Assembly: GCF_000717745.1 (NCBI RefSeq)
Contig: NZ_JOBH01000006.1
Location: forward strand, 62,001 to 126,000
DNA from: Streptomyces violens
GTDB taxonomy: Bacteria; Actinomycetota; Actinomycetes; Streptomycetales; Streptomycetaceae
Direction of reading: 5' to 3'
Length of the DNA: 64,000 nt
The position numbers were made by a program, and so were the translations under genes. Positions 1 to 8,139 of the stretch are shown piece after piece (within the stretch, counting starts at the first letter, position 1; the number at the start of each line of letters is the position of its first letter). The notes below the pieces were generated by a model. The model was not told the DNA's origin. It saw only the letters and a program-made list of their open reading frames with translations, and did no database searches.

Positions 1-1434
1 CCGTACGAGCGCCTCCACGGCGGCCAGCGAGCCGTCCGACAGCGTGCACAGCGGCTGGTAGTCCACGAAGAACTCGCCCCGCTCCAGCGCCGCCGGCATC
101 CGTACCGACATCGCGTAGCGGGTCACCTCGCGCGCGTGGTGGCCCGGGTCGAAGAGCGTCCACCGGCCGCGGCCCGCCTCCTTGGCCCGGTACAGCGTCA
201 GATCCGCGGCGCGCACCGCGGCCTCCGGCGTCGTCGTGGCCACCGACCGCTCCAGTACGCCCACACTGGCCCGCACCGACAGCCGGCGGTCGGCGACCGG
301 GAACGGTGTGGCCAGCGCCGACAGCGCGGCCTTCGCCACCGTCACGGCGTCCTGCTGCCCCCGCGAGCGTTCCAGCAACACCACGAACTCGTCGCCGCCC
401 AGCCGCGCCACGAGATGCCCCAGCGGCGTCATCGCGGTCTCCAGCCGCCGCGCCACCGCGACCAGCAGCTCGTCACCGGCCCCGTGCCCCAGGCTGTCGT
501 TGACGAACTTGAAGCCGTCCAGGTCGAGATAGCAGATCCCGAACCGGGCGTCGGCGCGGGGCGCCCGGAAGAGCCGTTCGAGCCGGTCGATGAAGGCCGC
601 CCGGTTGGGCAGGCCGGTCAGCGTGTCGTGGGTGGCCTGGTGGCGCAGCCGCTCCTCCAGCCGGTACCGGTCGGTGATGTCCTCCAGCAGCGCCACCTGG
701 TAGTGCGGTACCAGCTCCTCGTCCCGGATCAGCGAGCACGTCAGGTGCGTCCAGACCACCTCGCCGTCCTTCCGGTAATACGGCTTGGTGCACTCGAAGC
801 GCTCCCGCTCGCCCCGGACCAGCTCGTCGTACGCCAGCCAGGTGCCCGGCTCGTCCTCCGGGTGCACCAGATCGGTGACCCGGCGGCCGCGCAGCTCCTC
901 CATGCGGCCGCCGAAGATGTCCAGCAGCGCCCGGTTGACCTCCAGGATGTTGCCCTGCAGGTCGCCGATGCCGATGCCGATCGGGGCGTTCTCGAACAGC
1001 GCGCGGAAGCGGGCCTCGGTCGCCCGCAGAGAACGCTCGGCCGACTGCCGCGCGGTGTCGGTGGCGGCCCGGATCTCCTCCTGGTCCCGCAGCGTCCGCT
1101 CGCGCAGCGCCGCCGCCCACCCGGCCGCGAAGGCACCGGCCACGGCGGGCCCGCGGCCCTTCGGTACCGGGTGCGCGTGCAGCAGCTCGACCGCGCGGGC
1201 CAGCACCGAGGGGTCGGTGTAGTGCGCGTCGACCAGCAGCGTCCCGGCCTCCTCGGCCGCGACCGTGGACACCGGGTCGCCCTGCCAGGCCCGGCGCAGC
1301 AGTTCGGCGGTCCGGGCGGTCAGCCGCTGCCGCGCCCCGGGCTGCACCGTGAGCCCCAGTCCTTCCCGGAGCAGCCCGGCCCAGGACTCCTCGAAGTGTC
1401 CGGACGCCCCGCGGTCCGGTTCCGCAGCACTCAC
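1..1434 (-). CDS. PAS-GGDEF-EAL cyclic-di-GMP turnover protein (C-terminus beyond left edge)
   Basis: Signalling enzyme expected to make and/or break cyclic di-GMP in the cytoplasm. The reading frame runs from a GTG at 1434 to the edge, giving 478 residues. An unassigned N-terminal part of about 130 residues is followed by a PAS/PAC sensor (about 135-255, with FENAPIGIGIGDLQGN), then the GGDEF domain (about 265-425) with an intact LGGDEF at residues 345-350, and the start of an EAL domain. The EAL signature itself (AVEALVR) falls at the last visible residues. The inhibitory I-site RxxD expected five residues before GGDEF is missing (PLGH there), so feedback inhibition is probably absent. The domain order is that of S. 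coelicolor RmdA, but several streptomycete proteins share it. The GTG overlaps the methyltransferase stop by four bases (GTGA), so the two are translationally coupled. Whether both catalytic domains work cannot be judged because the EAL domain is truncated. Confidence 0.9.
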   Translation of the reverse strand, partial: MSAAEPDRGASGHFEESWAGLLREGLGLTVQPGARQRLTARTAELLRRAWQGDPVSTVAAEEAGTLLVDAHYTDPSVLARAVELLHAHPVPKGRGPAVAGAFAAGWAAALRERTLRDQEEIRAATDTARQSAERSLRATEARFRALFENAPIGIGIGDLQGNILEVNRALLDIFGGRMEELRGRRVTDLVHPEDEPGTWLAYDELVRGERERFECTKPYYRKDGEVVWTHLTCSLIRDEELVPHYQVALLEDITDRYRLEERLRHQATHDTLTGLPNRAAFIDRLERLFRAPRADARFGICYLDLDGFKFVNDSLGHGAGDELLVAVARRLETAMTPLGHLVARLGGDEFVVLLERSRGQQDAVTVAKAALSALATPFPVADRRLSVRASVGVLERSVATTTPEAAVRAADLTLYRAKEAGRGRWTLFDPGHHAREVTRYAMSVRMPAALERGEFFVDYQPLCTLSDGSLAAVEALVR

Positions 1435-2243
1435 GGGCGACGCCCCACGCCGGCCAGGCCCGTCATCCGCTCCGGATGCGGCCCCACCGCGTCCGGCGTC
1501 TCCGGCCGCCACTCGGGCAGGTAGACCACGCCCGGCTCGACGAGCTCGAACCCGTCGAAGTACGCGGTGATCTGCGCCCGGGAGCGCATCGTGAGCGGGG
1601 TGCGGGTGCGGGCGTACAGCTCCTGGTGCGGGCCGGCCTGGTCGGGGCGGCCCTCCAGCGACGCGTGGGAGAGGGCCAGCGCGCTGCCCGGAGGCAGCAC
1701 GTCGCGCAGCGTGGCGACGATGCCGGCCGGATCCGCCTCGTCCGGGACGAAGTGCAGCACCGCGACCAGCAGCACCGCCACCGGCTCACCCGGACGGAGC
1801 AGTTCGGCGACGGGGGCCTGGGCGAGCAGCCCGTGCGGGTCCCGCACGTCCGCCTGGACGACCTCGACCAGCGGATCGTCCCGCACCAGCAGCCTGCTGT
1901 GCGCGACGGCGACCGGATCCATGTCGACGTACACCACCCGGGCGTCCGGGCGTACCTCCTGGGCGACCTCGTGCACCGCGCCGAAGGTGGGAATGCCCGA
2001 GCCCAGGTCGAGGAAGCGCGTGATGCCCTCGCCGGCCAGGTACTGCACCGCGCGGCGCAGGAAGGCCCGGTTGCTCCGCATGATCATCGGCAGGTCGGGC
2101 CAGAGGGAGATGGCCTGGCGGGCCATCTCGCGGTCGGCGGGGAAGTTGTGCGAGCCGCCCAGGAAGTAGTCGTAGATCCGGGCAGCGTTCGGCCGGTCCG
2201 GATCCGTCCCCGGTGGCACCCACGACAAAGACCGCTGCATCAC
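1431..2243 (-). CDS. SAM-dependent methyltransferase, PF04672/DUF574 family
   Basis: A 270-residue S-adenosylmethionine-dependent methyltransferase of the actinomycete PF04672 family; the substrate is unknown. The family opening IYDYFLGGSHNFPADRE is near residue 25, followed by a Rossmann SAM-binding loop (FLDLGSGIPTFG, about residue 90) and an acidic ribose-binding strand (VVYVDMDPVAVAHSR). The length is normal for the family. The gene is first in a two-gene unit, and its TGA overlaps the start of the PAS-GGDEF-EAL gene. That linkage could mean the methyltransferase feeds into, or responds to, cyclic-di-GMP signalling, but this is inference. A divergent GH15 gene starts 160 bases away. The first two codons are both ATG, so the start could be one codon later. 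Confidence 0.88.
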   Translation of the reverse strand: MMQRSLSWVPPGTDPDRPNAARIYDYFLGGSHNFPADREMARQAISLWPDLPMIMRSNRAFLRRAVQYLAGEGITRFLDLGSGIPTFGAVHEVAQEVRPDARVVYVDMDPVAVAHSRLLVRDDPLVEVVQADVRDPHGLLAQAPVAELLRPGEPVAVLLVAVLHFVPDEADPAGIVATLRDVLPPGSALALSHASLEGRPDQAGPHQELYARTRTPLTMRSRAQITAYFDGFELVEPGVVYLPEWRPETPDAVGPHPERMTGLAGVGRRP

Positions 2244-2402
2244 TGACCCCTTCCGCAGCGGGCAGGGACTTCAGCCTCAGAGCTCTACACAATTCTCATG
2301 GCGGGGCCATGGGCGTGCAAACGGATGCGCTGTCCACCGCATATGCGCAGGCGCGGCCGCGGCTCGCGAGGCCGGCGGGGACCGCCCGAGAATGGACGGA
2401 CC

Positions 2403-4211
2403 ATGCCCGGACGCATCGAGGACTACGGGATCATCGGCGACCTGGAGACGGCCGCCCTGGTCGGCAGGGACGGCTCCGTCGACTGGCTCTGCCTGCCCCG
2501 CTTCGACTCGCCCGCCGCCTTCGCCGGCCTCCTCGGCACCGACGAGCACGGCCACTGGCGGATCGCCCCGGCCGGAGCGCCCCGGCCCTGCACCCGCCGC
2601 GGCTACACCGGCAACACCCTGGTCCTCGAATCACTCTGGGAGACCCCCGGGGGCACGGTCCGCGTCCTGGACTTCATGCCCCCGCGCGAGCGGGCACCCC
2701 GGCTGATCCGCCTCGTCGAAGGGCTGTCCGGCGAGGTCCCGATGTACAGCGCACTGCGGTTGCGCTTCAACTACGGCCGGGTCCTGCCGTGGGTGCGCCG
2801 CACCGGCCACCACCGCATCGCGACCGCGGGCCCGGACTCGGGCTGGCTGCGCGTGCCGCCCGGCGTGCACACCTTCGGCTCCGACGGCGCCACCTGCTCG
2901 GAGTTCACCGTCCGGGCCGGCGACCGGGTCCCCTTCGTCCTCACCTGGCAGCCCTCGCACGTGCGCACCGTCCAGGTCGCCGACCCCGAACGCGCCCTGC
3001 GGGAGACCACGGAGGGCTGGCAGCGCTGGGCGGCGACCTGCCGGTACGAGGGGAGGTGGCGCCCCGACGTGCTCCGTTCGCTGATCACCCTCAAGGCCCT
3101 CGCCTACCGCCCGACCGGCGGCATCGTCGCCGCGCCCACCACCTCGCTGCCCGAGGCCATCGGCGCGCCGCGCAACTGGGACTACCGCTTCTGCTGGCTG
3201 CGGGACTCCAGCATGACGCTCTCCGCACTGCTGCGCGGCGGCTTCCACGAGGAGGCGGCCGCCTGGCGGCGCTGGCTGGTACGCGCCATCGCCGGCGACC
3301 CCGCGGACCTCCAGACCCTCTACGGCCTGGCCGGCGAGCGCCGGCTGCCGGAGTCCACCGCGCCCTGGCTCCCCGGCTACGAGGGCTCGGGCCCGGTCCG
3401 GCTGGGCAACGCGGCGGTCGACCAGTTCCAACTGGACGTCTACGGCGAGGTGGCCGACACCCTGTACCTCGCCCAGGCGGCCGGCATCCCCATGGAACGC
3501 CGCGTCTGGACCCTCTTCCGCACCCTCATGGACGCCCTGGAGCAGCGCTGGCGGGAGCCGGACGAGGGCCTGTGGGAAATGCGCCGCGGCCGCCGCCACT
3601 TCGTGCACTCCAAGGTCATGGCGTGGGTCGCCGCCGACCGGGCGGTACGCCTCGCCGAGAAGACCGGCCTGCCCGCACCGCTCGCGCGCTGGCGGACGCT
3701 GCGCGACACCGTGCACGCCGACGTCTGCGCACACGGATACGACGCGGACCGCGGCGTCTTCGTCCAGCACTACGGCGGCCGAGGGCTGGACGCCGCCACG
3801 CTCTTCATCGTCAAGACCGGCTTCCTGCCCCCGGACGACCCGCGCGTGATCCGTACGGTGGACGCCGTACGCACCGAACTGGACCACGACGGATTCCTGC
3901 GCCGTTACTCGAACGGCGGCCCGTCCGGTGACGGCTCGTCGGGCGACGGGCTGCCCGGTACCGAAGGCGCCTTCCTGGCCTGCTCGTTCTGGCTCTCCGA
4001 CGCGCTGCTCGCCACCGGCCGGCACGCCGAGGCCCGCGCCCTCTTCGCGCGCACCCTGGCCCTCGGCAACGACCTGGGCCTGTTCGCCGAGGAGTGGGAC
4101 GGCGCGGCCGGCCGCCAACTGGGCAATGTGCCCCAGGCGTTCACCCATGTCGCCCTGGTCAACTCGGCGTTCGACCTCGCGGCGGCCGGCGCGGACCACA
4201 GTCCGGTGTGA
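2403..4211 (+). CDS. Glycoside hydrolase family 15 protein (glucoamylase/trehalase-like)
   Basis: A 602-residue cytoplasmic GH15 enzyme. The family includes glucoamylases, glucodextranases and the trehalases of mycobacteria and streptomycetes. The conserved opening RIEDYGIIGDLETAALVG and DWLCLPRFDSPAAF set the start at the ATG at 2403; an upstream in-frame ATG at 2298 would only add an arginine-rich, low-complexity leader. The (alpha/alpha)6 barrel carries NWDYRFCWLRDSS and two expected catalytic glutamates: E392 in GLWEMR and E521 in TEGAFLACSFW. No signal peptide is present, which argues for an intracellular substrate such as trehalose or glycogen-derived glucan. A second, diverged GH15 lies at 24710. 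Substrate specificity cannot be read from sequence alone. Confidence 0.9.
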   Translation: MPGRIEDYGIIGDLETAALVGRDGSVDWLCLPRFDSPAAFAGLLGTDEHGHWRIAPAGAPRPCTRRGYTGNTLVLESLWETPGGTVRVLDFMPPRERAPRLIRLVEGLSGEVPMYSALRLRFNYGRVLPWVRRTGHHRIATAGPDSGWLRVPPGVHTFGSDGATCSEFTVRAGDRVPFVLTWQPSHVRTVQVADPERALRETTEGWQRWAATCRYEGRWRPDVLRSLITLKALAYRPTGGIVAAPTTSLPEAIGAPRNWDYRFCWLRDSSMTLSALLRGGFHEEAAAWRRWLVRAIAGDPADLQTLYGLAGERRLPESTAPWLPGYEGSGPVRLGNAAVDQFQLDVYGEVADTLYLAQAAGIPMERRVWTLFRTLMDALEQRWREPDEGLWEMRRGRRHFVHSKVMAWVAADRAVRLAEKTGLPAPLARWRTLRDTVHADVCAHGYDADRGVFVQHYGGRGLDAATLFIVKTGFLPPDDPRVIRTVDAVRTELDHDGFLRRYSNGGPSGDGSSGDGLPGTEGAFLACSFWLSDALLATGRHAEARALFARTLALGNDLGLFAEEWDGAAGRQLGNVPQAFTHVALVNSAFDLAAAGADHSPV

Positions 4212-4235
4212 GGCCGCGCGAGGCCGGTTCCCGCC

Positions 4236-4260
4236 GTCTCGGGGGGCCGTCGGCGGGTAC
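4236..4260 (+). promoter_or_regulatory. Candidate SigB-type promoter for the hemerythrin gene
   Basis: GTCT, 15 bases, then GGGTAC. This matches the S. coelicolor SigB-family consensus GNNT-N14-16-GGGTAC/T exactly and ends 42 bases before the ATG of the hemerythrin gene. Position and match are seen; use by a stress sigma factor is inference. Confidence 0.45.
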
Positions 4261-4301
4261 CCGGCCGGGGTCCCGCACGACGAGACGAGAGGGGCCCGCA
4301 C

Positions 4302-4856
4302 ATGGCCGAGAAGCAGCAGGACGTCGTGGAGCTGCTGGAGCAGCAGCATCAGCAGATCCGCCGCCTCCTGGACGACGTCGTGAACCACAAGGGTGAGGAG
4401 CGCAAGCAGGCGTTCCAGCGCGTGGTGCGCCTGCTCGCCGTGCACGAGACGGCCGAGGAAGAGGTCGTCCATCCCTACGTCCGCGACCACGTCGAGGGCG
4501 GCGGACAGGTCGTCAAGGACCGGACGGCGGAGGAGAAGAGCGCCAAGGAGGTGCTGAGCCGGCTGGAGGACATCGACGTCGACTCTTCGGAGTTCCACGA
4601 GAAGTTCGCGGCGGTCAGCCAGGACATCCGGGCGCACGCCGAGGCGGAGGAGAAGTCCGAGTTCACCCACCTGCGCGCGGTCTCCGACCGGCGCGCCCTG
4701 GAGGGGATGGCCAAGGCGGTCAAGGCCGCCGAAGCGGTGGCGCCGACCCACCCGCACCCGGGCGCCGAGTCCGCGGTCGCCAACCTCCTCGTCACTCCGG
4801 TGGCCTCGGTGGTGGACCGCACGAAGGACGCGATACGGGCGGCGATGGGCAAGTAA
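4302..4856 (+). CDS. Hemerythrin HHE cation-binding domain protein
   Basis: A 184-residue all-helical protein with a hemerythrin-like HHE fold that probably binds a di-iron centre and senses or handles oxygen, nitric oxide or peroxide. Ligand-type residues are visible: H16 in LLEQQHQQIR, H48 in AVHETAEEEVVHPYV, H57, and a later HAEAEEKSEFTHL segment. The C-terminal 45 residues are a loose tail (THPHPGAESAVANLL). The protein at 17421 has the same layout, including the THPHP/TRPHP tail start and an ending with a VDRxxD motif, so the two are paralogues. A GTCT-N15-GGGTAC promoter candidate lies just upstream. It is convergent with the gas vesicle operon and separated from it by a strong hairpin. 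Confidence 0.9.
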   Translation: MAEKQQDVVELLEQQHQQIRRLLDDVVNHKGEERKQAFQRVVRLLAVHETAEEEVVHPYVRDHVEGGGQVVKDRTAEEKSAKEVLSRLEDIDVDSSEFHEKFAAVSQDIRAHAEAEEKSEFTHLRAVSDRRALEGMAKAVKAAEAVAPTHPHPGAESAVANLLVTPVASVVDRTKDAIRAAMGK

Positions 4857-4887
4857 CGACCCGTACCGGAGTGTCTCCGCACCCACA

Positions 4888-4916
4888 GGCGGCCCCGCCC
4901 TCGCGGCGGGGCCGCC
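4888..4916. terminator. Bidirectional hairpin terminator between hemerythrin and gvpK
   Basis: A perfect 12-bp inverted repeat, GGCGGCCCCGCC and its complement, around a five-base loop. It lies between two convergent genes (stops at 4856 and 4945), so it probably ends both transcripts. Confidence 0.75.
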
Positions 4917-4944
4917 GTACCGGCCTTCGCGTTGTCATGTGTTG

Positions 4945-5229
4945 TTACCGGTCCTCCTCCCGCGGGAGGAGGGAGCCGAGGGGGCCCAGGTCGAGGTTGA
5001 GTTCGTTGCGGCCCACGTCGTAGCGGGCACAGAGCTCGTCCATCCGGCGTTCCAGCAGCATCAGCGTCGTACCGATGCGCTCCTCCTGGTCCTCGGACAG
5101 GTCGCCCTGTTCGACGCGGCGCAGCGCCTGCCGCTCCATGAGCTGGTGCAGCAGCTCCACGACGGTCAGCACCAGCCGTACGAGGTCCCGCTCGACGCTC
5201 TCCTCGTCCAGTTCCACGCGCCTGGTCAC
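4945..5229 (-). CDS. gvpK: Gas vesicle protein GvpK
   Basis: A 94-residue GvpK-family protein, last gene of the gas vesicle operon. Family features seen are a helical core (LVRLVLTVVELLHQLMERQALRRVE), the segment GDLSEDQEERIGTTLM and the ending DLGPLGSLLP typical of GvpK. GvpK is a conserved accessory protein needed for vesicle assembly in haloarchaea and bacteria; its exact role is unresolved. The start is a GTG at 5229 that overlaps the gvpS stop by four bases, so it should be translated by coupling. Confidence 0.9.
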   Translation of the reverse strand: MTRRVELDEESVERDLVRLVLTVVELLHQLMERQALRRVEQGDLSEDQEERIGTTLMLLERRMDELCARYDVGRNELNLDLGPLGSLLPREEDR

Positions 5230-5477
5230 GGTCGCCTCGCCTCCTCCGCGTACACCGGCTCCGCCGGTCCCGCCCCGTCCGGGCCGAGTTCGGCGAACGG
5301 CGACGGGACGTTCTCGTTCACCGAGCTGATCAGGGCCCGCAGGTCGACCCGTACGAGATCCACGTCCGCGATGCGCAGCGTGAGGTCGCCGGCGATCACC
5401 ACGCCGCCGGCGAGCAGCCGGTCGAGCAGGTCGATCAGCGCGACGGGGGTCTGCGGGGCGGTGGCGGGAGTACTCAT
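5226..5477 (-). CDS. gvpS: Gas vesicle protein GvpS (GvpA/J-like minor shell protein)
   Basis: An 83-residue member of the GvpA/GvpJ superfamily. The diagnostic core is VALIDLLDRLLAGGVVIAGDLTLRIADVDLVRVDLRALISSV, read as consecutive segments; it matches the helix-strand-strand-helix shell fold. It lacks the conserved VRVSLVGIE form of the main structural GvpA, so it is a minor or tip protein. The ATG at 5477 overlaps the gvpL stop (ATGA) and the stop overlaps the gvpK start (GTGA). Confidence 0.88.
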   Translation of the reverse strand: MSTPATAPQTPVALIDLLDRLLAGGVVIAGDLTLRIADVDLVRVDLRALISSVNENVPSPFAELGPDGAGPAEPVYAEEARRP

Positions 5478-6364
5478 GAGGTGCTCCGGCCGGCCTCGTC
5501 GTCCGGCAGGTCGGTGAAGGAGTACGGGGCCCAGGGGCCGGTCAGTTCGATCCGCAGGGCGGGGGAGCGGGCCGCCAGCTCGCCGACCCGCTCGGCGAAC
5601 GTGCCGGCTGCCTCGCGGCGCACCAGGTACGCGCCGTTGAGGAGATTCGGGCCGCGCGTGACGGCGGGGCGGGTGCTTGCGGGGGCCCGGCCGGCGGCGT
5701 CGGGCGCGCCGGACGCGGCGACGGCCTCGGCGAGCCGGCCGTCCTGCGGGCGGTGCAGCCGGCTGTGCTCGGCGGCCCGCGTGAGGGCGTCGTGCACCTC
5801 CCGGGCCAGGCCGTCGGCCTCGTGCAGCGCGGCGCCCTCGGCCTTGCGGTCCCGCAGCCGCCGCCGCAGGAACTCCCGCCCGGACTCGGCCTCGGCCGGT
5901 TCACGGTCCTCCCCGCCGCCCGGCCTGTGGTCGTCCGGCTTGCGGTCGTCCGGGGCCTGTTGGGCGTACGCCCTCACGCCCCACTCCAGCCTGCCGTCCA
6001 GCCGGTTGAGCAGCCGCTCGAACCGCTCCGCGTGCTCGGCCAGCGCGGCCCGTACCGCGTCCTCGTCCCGGTACACCGTGACCAGCCGCAGCGGCAGCAC
6101 GCCCACCTCCGCCGCGGTCTCGTCCACGACCTGCCGGTGCGCCCGCGCGGTCGCCTCCAGCCACGTCAGGTCCTCCAGGCGGTCGCGCACCCCCGGCTGG
6201 TCGAACTCCGCGGCGGGCACATCGGACACCAGCGCGGCCAGCGGCCCTTCCGCCACGGTGCGCACGGGCGCGTCCCCGATGCCGAGCAGGCCGGCGGGCG
6301 GCCGGGCGCCGCGGTGGAGGACGGCGTAGGCGTACGTCAGCCGGCCGTTCTGGCGCGTGCTCAC
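5474..6364 (-). CDS. gvpL: Gas vesicle protein GvpL (GvpL/GvpF family)
   Basis: A 296-residue GvpL/F-family protein. The start is the GTG at 6364, preceded by GGAGGAG and overlapping the gvpJ stop by four bases. Family features include the N-terminal LTYAYAVLHRGA, the segment VLPLRLVTVYRDEDAVRAAL typical of GvpF/L (PLRFGT-like), VEWGVRAY-type strand WGVRAYAQQ, and the C-terminal GPWAPYSFTD ending (GPWPPYSF in the family). Residues about 155-185 form an inserted, hydrophilic, probably disordered linker (DDRKPDDHRPGGGEDREP). The second family member, gvpF, is at 8388. GvpF/L proteins are accessory or minor wall proteins of the vesicle. Confidence 0.92.
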   Translation of the reverse strand: MSTRQNGRLTYAYAVLHRGARPPAGLLGIGDAPVRTVAEGPLAALVSDVPAAEFDQPGVRDRLEDLTWLEATARAHRQVVDETAAEVGVLPLRLVTVYRDEDAVRAALAEHAERFERLLNRLDGRLEWGVRAYAQQAPDDRKPDDHRPGGGEDREPAEAESGREFLRRRLRDRKAEGAALHEADGLAREVHDALTRAAEHSRLHRPQDGRLAEAVAASGAPDAAGRAPASTRPAVTRGPNLLNGAYLVRREAAGTFAERVGELAARSPALRIELTGPWAPYSFTDLPDDEAGRSTS

Positions 6365-6753
6365 GGTGACTCCTCCTTCCGTTCCTCCAGGGCCCGTCCG
6401 TCCTGGGCCTGTTTCTCCAGAGCGGCCAGTCGCTCCTTCAACTCGGCGTTCTCGCGGGCGAGTTCGCGTTGTTCCCGGTTCCGGTCCCGGCGTTCCTGGG
6501 ACAGTTCCTTGCGGCGGGCGCCGGACGACAGCGACGGGTCGTCGCGCCACCAGTCGATGCCCATCTCCTCGGCGCGCTCCACGGAGGCCACGATCAGCCG
6601 CAGTTTGATGGTCAGCAGTTCGATGTCGAGCAGATTGATCCGGACATCACCGACGATCACCACGCCCCGGTCCAGGACGCGTTCGAGGATGTCGGCGAGG
6701 TTGGCGCCGCCGCCGGCGCCGGGGGAGGGGTAGGACATGGGGTACGTGCTCAC
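6361..6753 (-). CDS. gvpJ: Gas vesicle protein GvpJ with coiled-coil tail
   Basis: A 130-residue GvpA/GvpJ-family protein if it starts at the GTG at 6753, which overlaps the gvpZ stop (GTGA). An in-frame ATG at 6738 would shorten it by five residues. The core (LADILERVLDRGVVIVGDVR, then INLLDIELLTIKLRLIVASV) is the shell fold of minor vesicle proteins. It is followed by a charged heptad-like region rich in E, R and L (about residues 85-130, including ELARENAELKERLAALEKQ) that should form a coiled coil. This tail is not part of the shell fold and may mediate contacts with other Gvp proteins. The end overlaps gvpL. Confidence 0.9.
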   Translation of the reverse strand: MSTYPMSYPSPGAGGGANLADILERVLDRGVVIVGDVRINLLDIELLTIKLRLIVASVERAEEMGIDWWRDDPSLSSGARRKELSQERRDRNREQRELARENAELKERLAALEKQAQDGRALEERKEESP

Positions 6754-7538
6754 CTCACCCGTTCCGGCTCGGGCTCGAACTCGTCGGCGGGCTCGCCTTC
6801 TTCCTCGTCCTCGTCCTCGTACTCGTACTCGGCTTCGGGCTCGTCCTCGTATTCGCCCTCGCCCTCGTACGCCTCTTCCTCGTCGCCCTCGTACGCTTCG
6901 GCGTCGCCCTCGTCCTCGTACGTGTCGACCGTTTCCTCGTCCTCCTCGCGGGCCACCGCGTCCTCGTGCGGCTCGTCCTCCTCGCCGCGCAGCATGACGA
7001 AGCGGCGGAAGTGCTGCAGGTCGAGCCGGGCCCGCCGTCCCTGGGACCGCCACAGGTTGGCGGTCCACTGGACGATGCCCTTCGGGTGGTACTCGATGAC
7101 CATCAGGACGCGGGTCAGATCCGGCGTCAGCTCGTGGAAGGTGACGATGCCCTTACTGCGGCCGTCCGCGAGGACCTTGGCGAAGGAACTGGACTCCTCG
7201 AACCGGGTCCACTGATCGTGCGCGGTGCCCAGCGGCACCCCGACGTCCGTGTCCTCGACGATGGTGACGAACCGTCCGGTCCCGGTGCCGGCGCGCTTGT
7301 CGTCGCTGCCGCCGCCGCGTATCAGCCGGCCGAGGTCGATGCCGGGGCCGTTGCCCTCCGCCATGTCCTGCAGCCGGGTGGTCGCGGCGCCCAGCTTCCG
7401 GCCGCCGGCGATCAGCAGCCGCTGGGCCTGGGCCGCGGCGAACGCGGCGGCCTCCTCCTTGAGCCGGTCGGTGGCCGGGCTGCCGGCGATGCTCTCCTTG
7501 AGGAGGGTGGCGGCGCCGCCCTGCTTCTGGTCAGCCAT
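6750..7538 (-). CDS. gvpZ: Gas vesicle accessory protein GvpZ (SRPBCC-like domain with acidic tail)
   Basis: A 262-residue protein found in streptomycete gvp operons. Residues about 1-70 are helical (KESIAGSPATDRLKEEAAAF). Residues about 85-185 resemble the SRPBCC/polyketide-cyclase-like fold (GTAHDQWTRFEESSSFAKVL, VMVIEYHPKGIVQWTANL). From about residue 190 to the end the chain is almost all glutamate, aspartate, tyrosine and alanine (EEDEETVDTYEDEGDAEAYE), a strongly acidic disordered tail. Function in vesicle assembly is unknown. The ATG at 7538 sits inside the end of gvpY (8-base overlap), and the stop overlaps gvpJ. Confidence 0.82.
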   Translation of the reverse strand: MADQKQGGAATLLKESIAGSPATDRLKEEAAAFAAAQAQRLLIAGGRKLGAATTRLQDMAEGNGPGIDLGRLIRGGGSDDKRAGTGTGRFVTIVEDTDVGVPLGTAHDQWTRFEESSSFAKVLADGRSKGIVTFHELTPDLTRVLMVIEYHPKGIVQWTANLWRSQGRRARLDLQHFRRFVMLRGEEDEPHEDAVAREEDEETVDTYEDEGDAEAYEGDEEEAYEGEGEYEDEPEAEYEYEDEDEEEGEPADEFEPEPERVR

Positions 7539-8115
7539 CGGTACGCTCCCGGCTCCGGCCCGGCTGTTTCCCGGACTGCTTGCCGGCCGGCTTGGCGGAC
7601 TGCTTGGTGGCGGTCCTGGTCCCGGACTTCGCCGTGCCCGTCCTGCCCGTTTCGGCCTTCTTGGCGCGGCGGGCGCGTTGGGCCGCCGGCGTCGCCTTGG
7701 TGGTGGCCTTCTTGCGCGGGGCGGGCTTGTCGTGTTGCTCCTCCGGCTCCTCCCGCGGGGCGGGCTCATCGTCCTCGGCCCGTGTCTCCCGCGTACCGCC
7801 GGTGAGCCGTTCCTGGACGCCCGCGGTGCGTGCGTGCAGGCTGTCCGCCAGTCCGTCGATGCGGCGGGTGACGAACGCGCCCGCCGCGGCGCGGCCCACG
7901 CCGCCCAGGTCCTCCCGCAGCTGGTCGCGCAGCTCCGCGAGCTGCGGGTCGGCCTTCAGCCGCTCGTCCACCAGGCCCAGCAGCCGCTGCGGATCGAGCT
8001 GCAGCCGCCGTCCCATGACCACGCCGCCGACGGTGAGGGCAAGCTTCGCCTTCTTCGTGCGGCCCAGTGCGTATCCGCCGGCAACGGCCAGTGCCAGTGC
8101 CGCCCGGTTGTTCAT
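7531..8115 (-). CDS. gvpY: Gas vesicle accessory protein GvpY with basic tail
   Basis: A 194-residue protein of the streptomycete gvp operon. The N-terminus (MNNRAALALAVAGGYALGR) is hydrophobic and resembles a short membrane-associating helix, followed by KKAKLALTVGGVVMGRR. The middle (about 45-95) is amphipathic helix. The last 70 residues are rich in lysine, arginine, alanine and threonine (KKATTKATPAAQRARRAKKA), like a histone-type tail, and must be strongly positive. Automatic pipelines often give such tails misleading names such as primase or histone. No enzyme motif is visible. An RBS-like GGGAG precedes the ATG at 8115, and the end overlaps gvpZ. Confidence 0.78.
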   Translation of the reverse strand: MNNRAALALAVAGGYALGRTKKAKLALTVGGVVMGRRLQLDPQRLLGLVDERLKADPQLAELRDQLREDLGGVGRAAAGAFVTRRIDGLADSLHARTAGVQERLTGGTRETRAEDDEPAPREEPEEQHDKPAPRKKATTKATPAAQRARRAKKAETGRTGTAKSGTRTATKQSAKPAGKQSGKQPGRSRERTDG

Positions 8116-8139
8116 CTCAACCGTCTCCCGTCCTTCTTC

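Noticed and set aside
2298..2402. Upstream ATG at 2298 as the start of the first GH15 gene
   Set aside because: The added 35 residues are arginine-rich and unlike the family; the conserved GH15 N-terminus begins right at the ATG at 2403.
2631..4886. Open frame of 751 codons on the minus strand
   Set aside because: Antisense to the GH15 and hemerythrin genes, whose products are clear family members.
7531..7770. Histone-like or DNA-binding function of GvpY from its basic tail
   Set aside because: Low-complexity basic tails give such names automatically; operon context and the N-terminal part argue for a gas vesicle accessory role.
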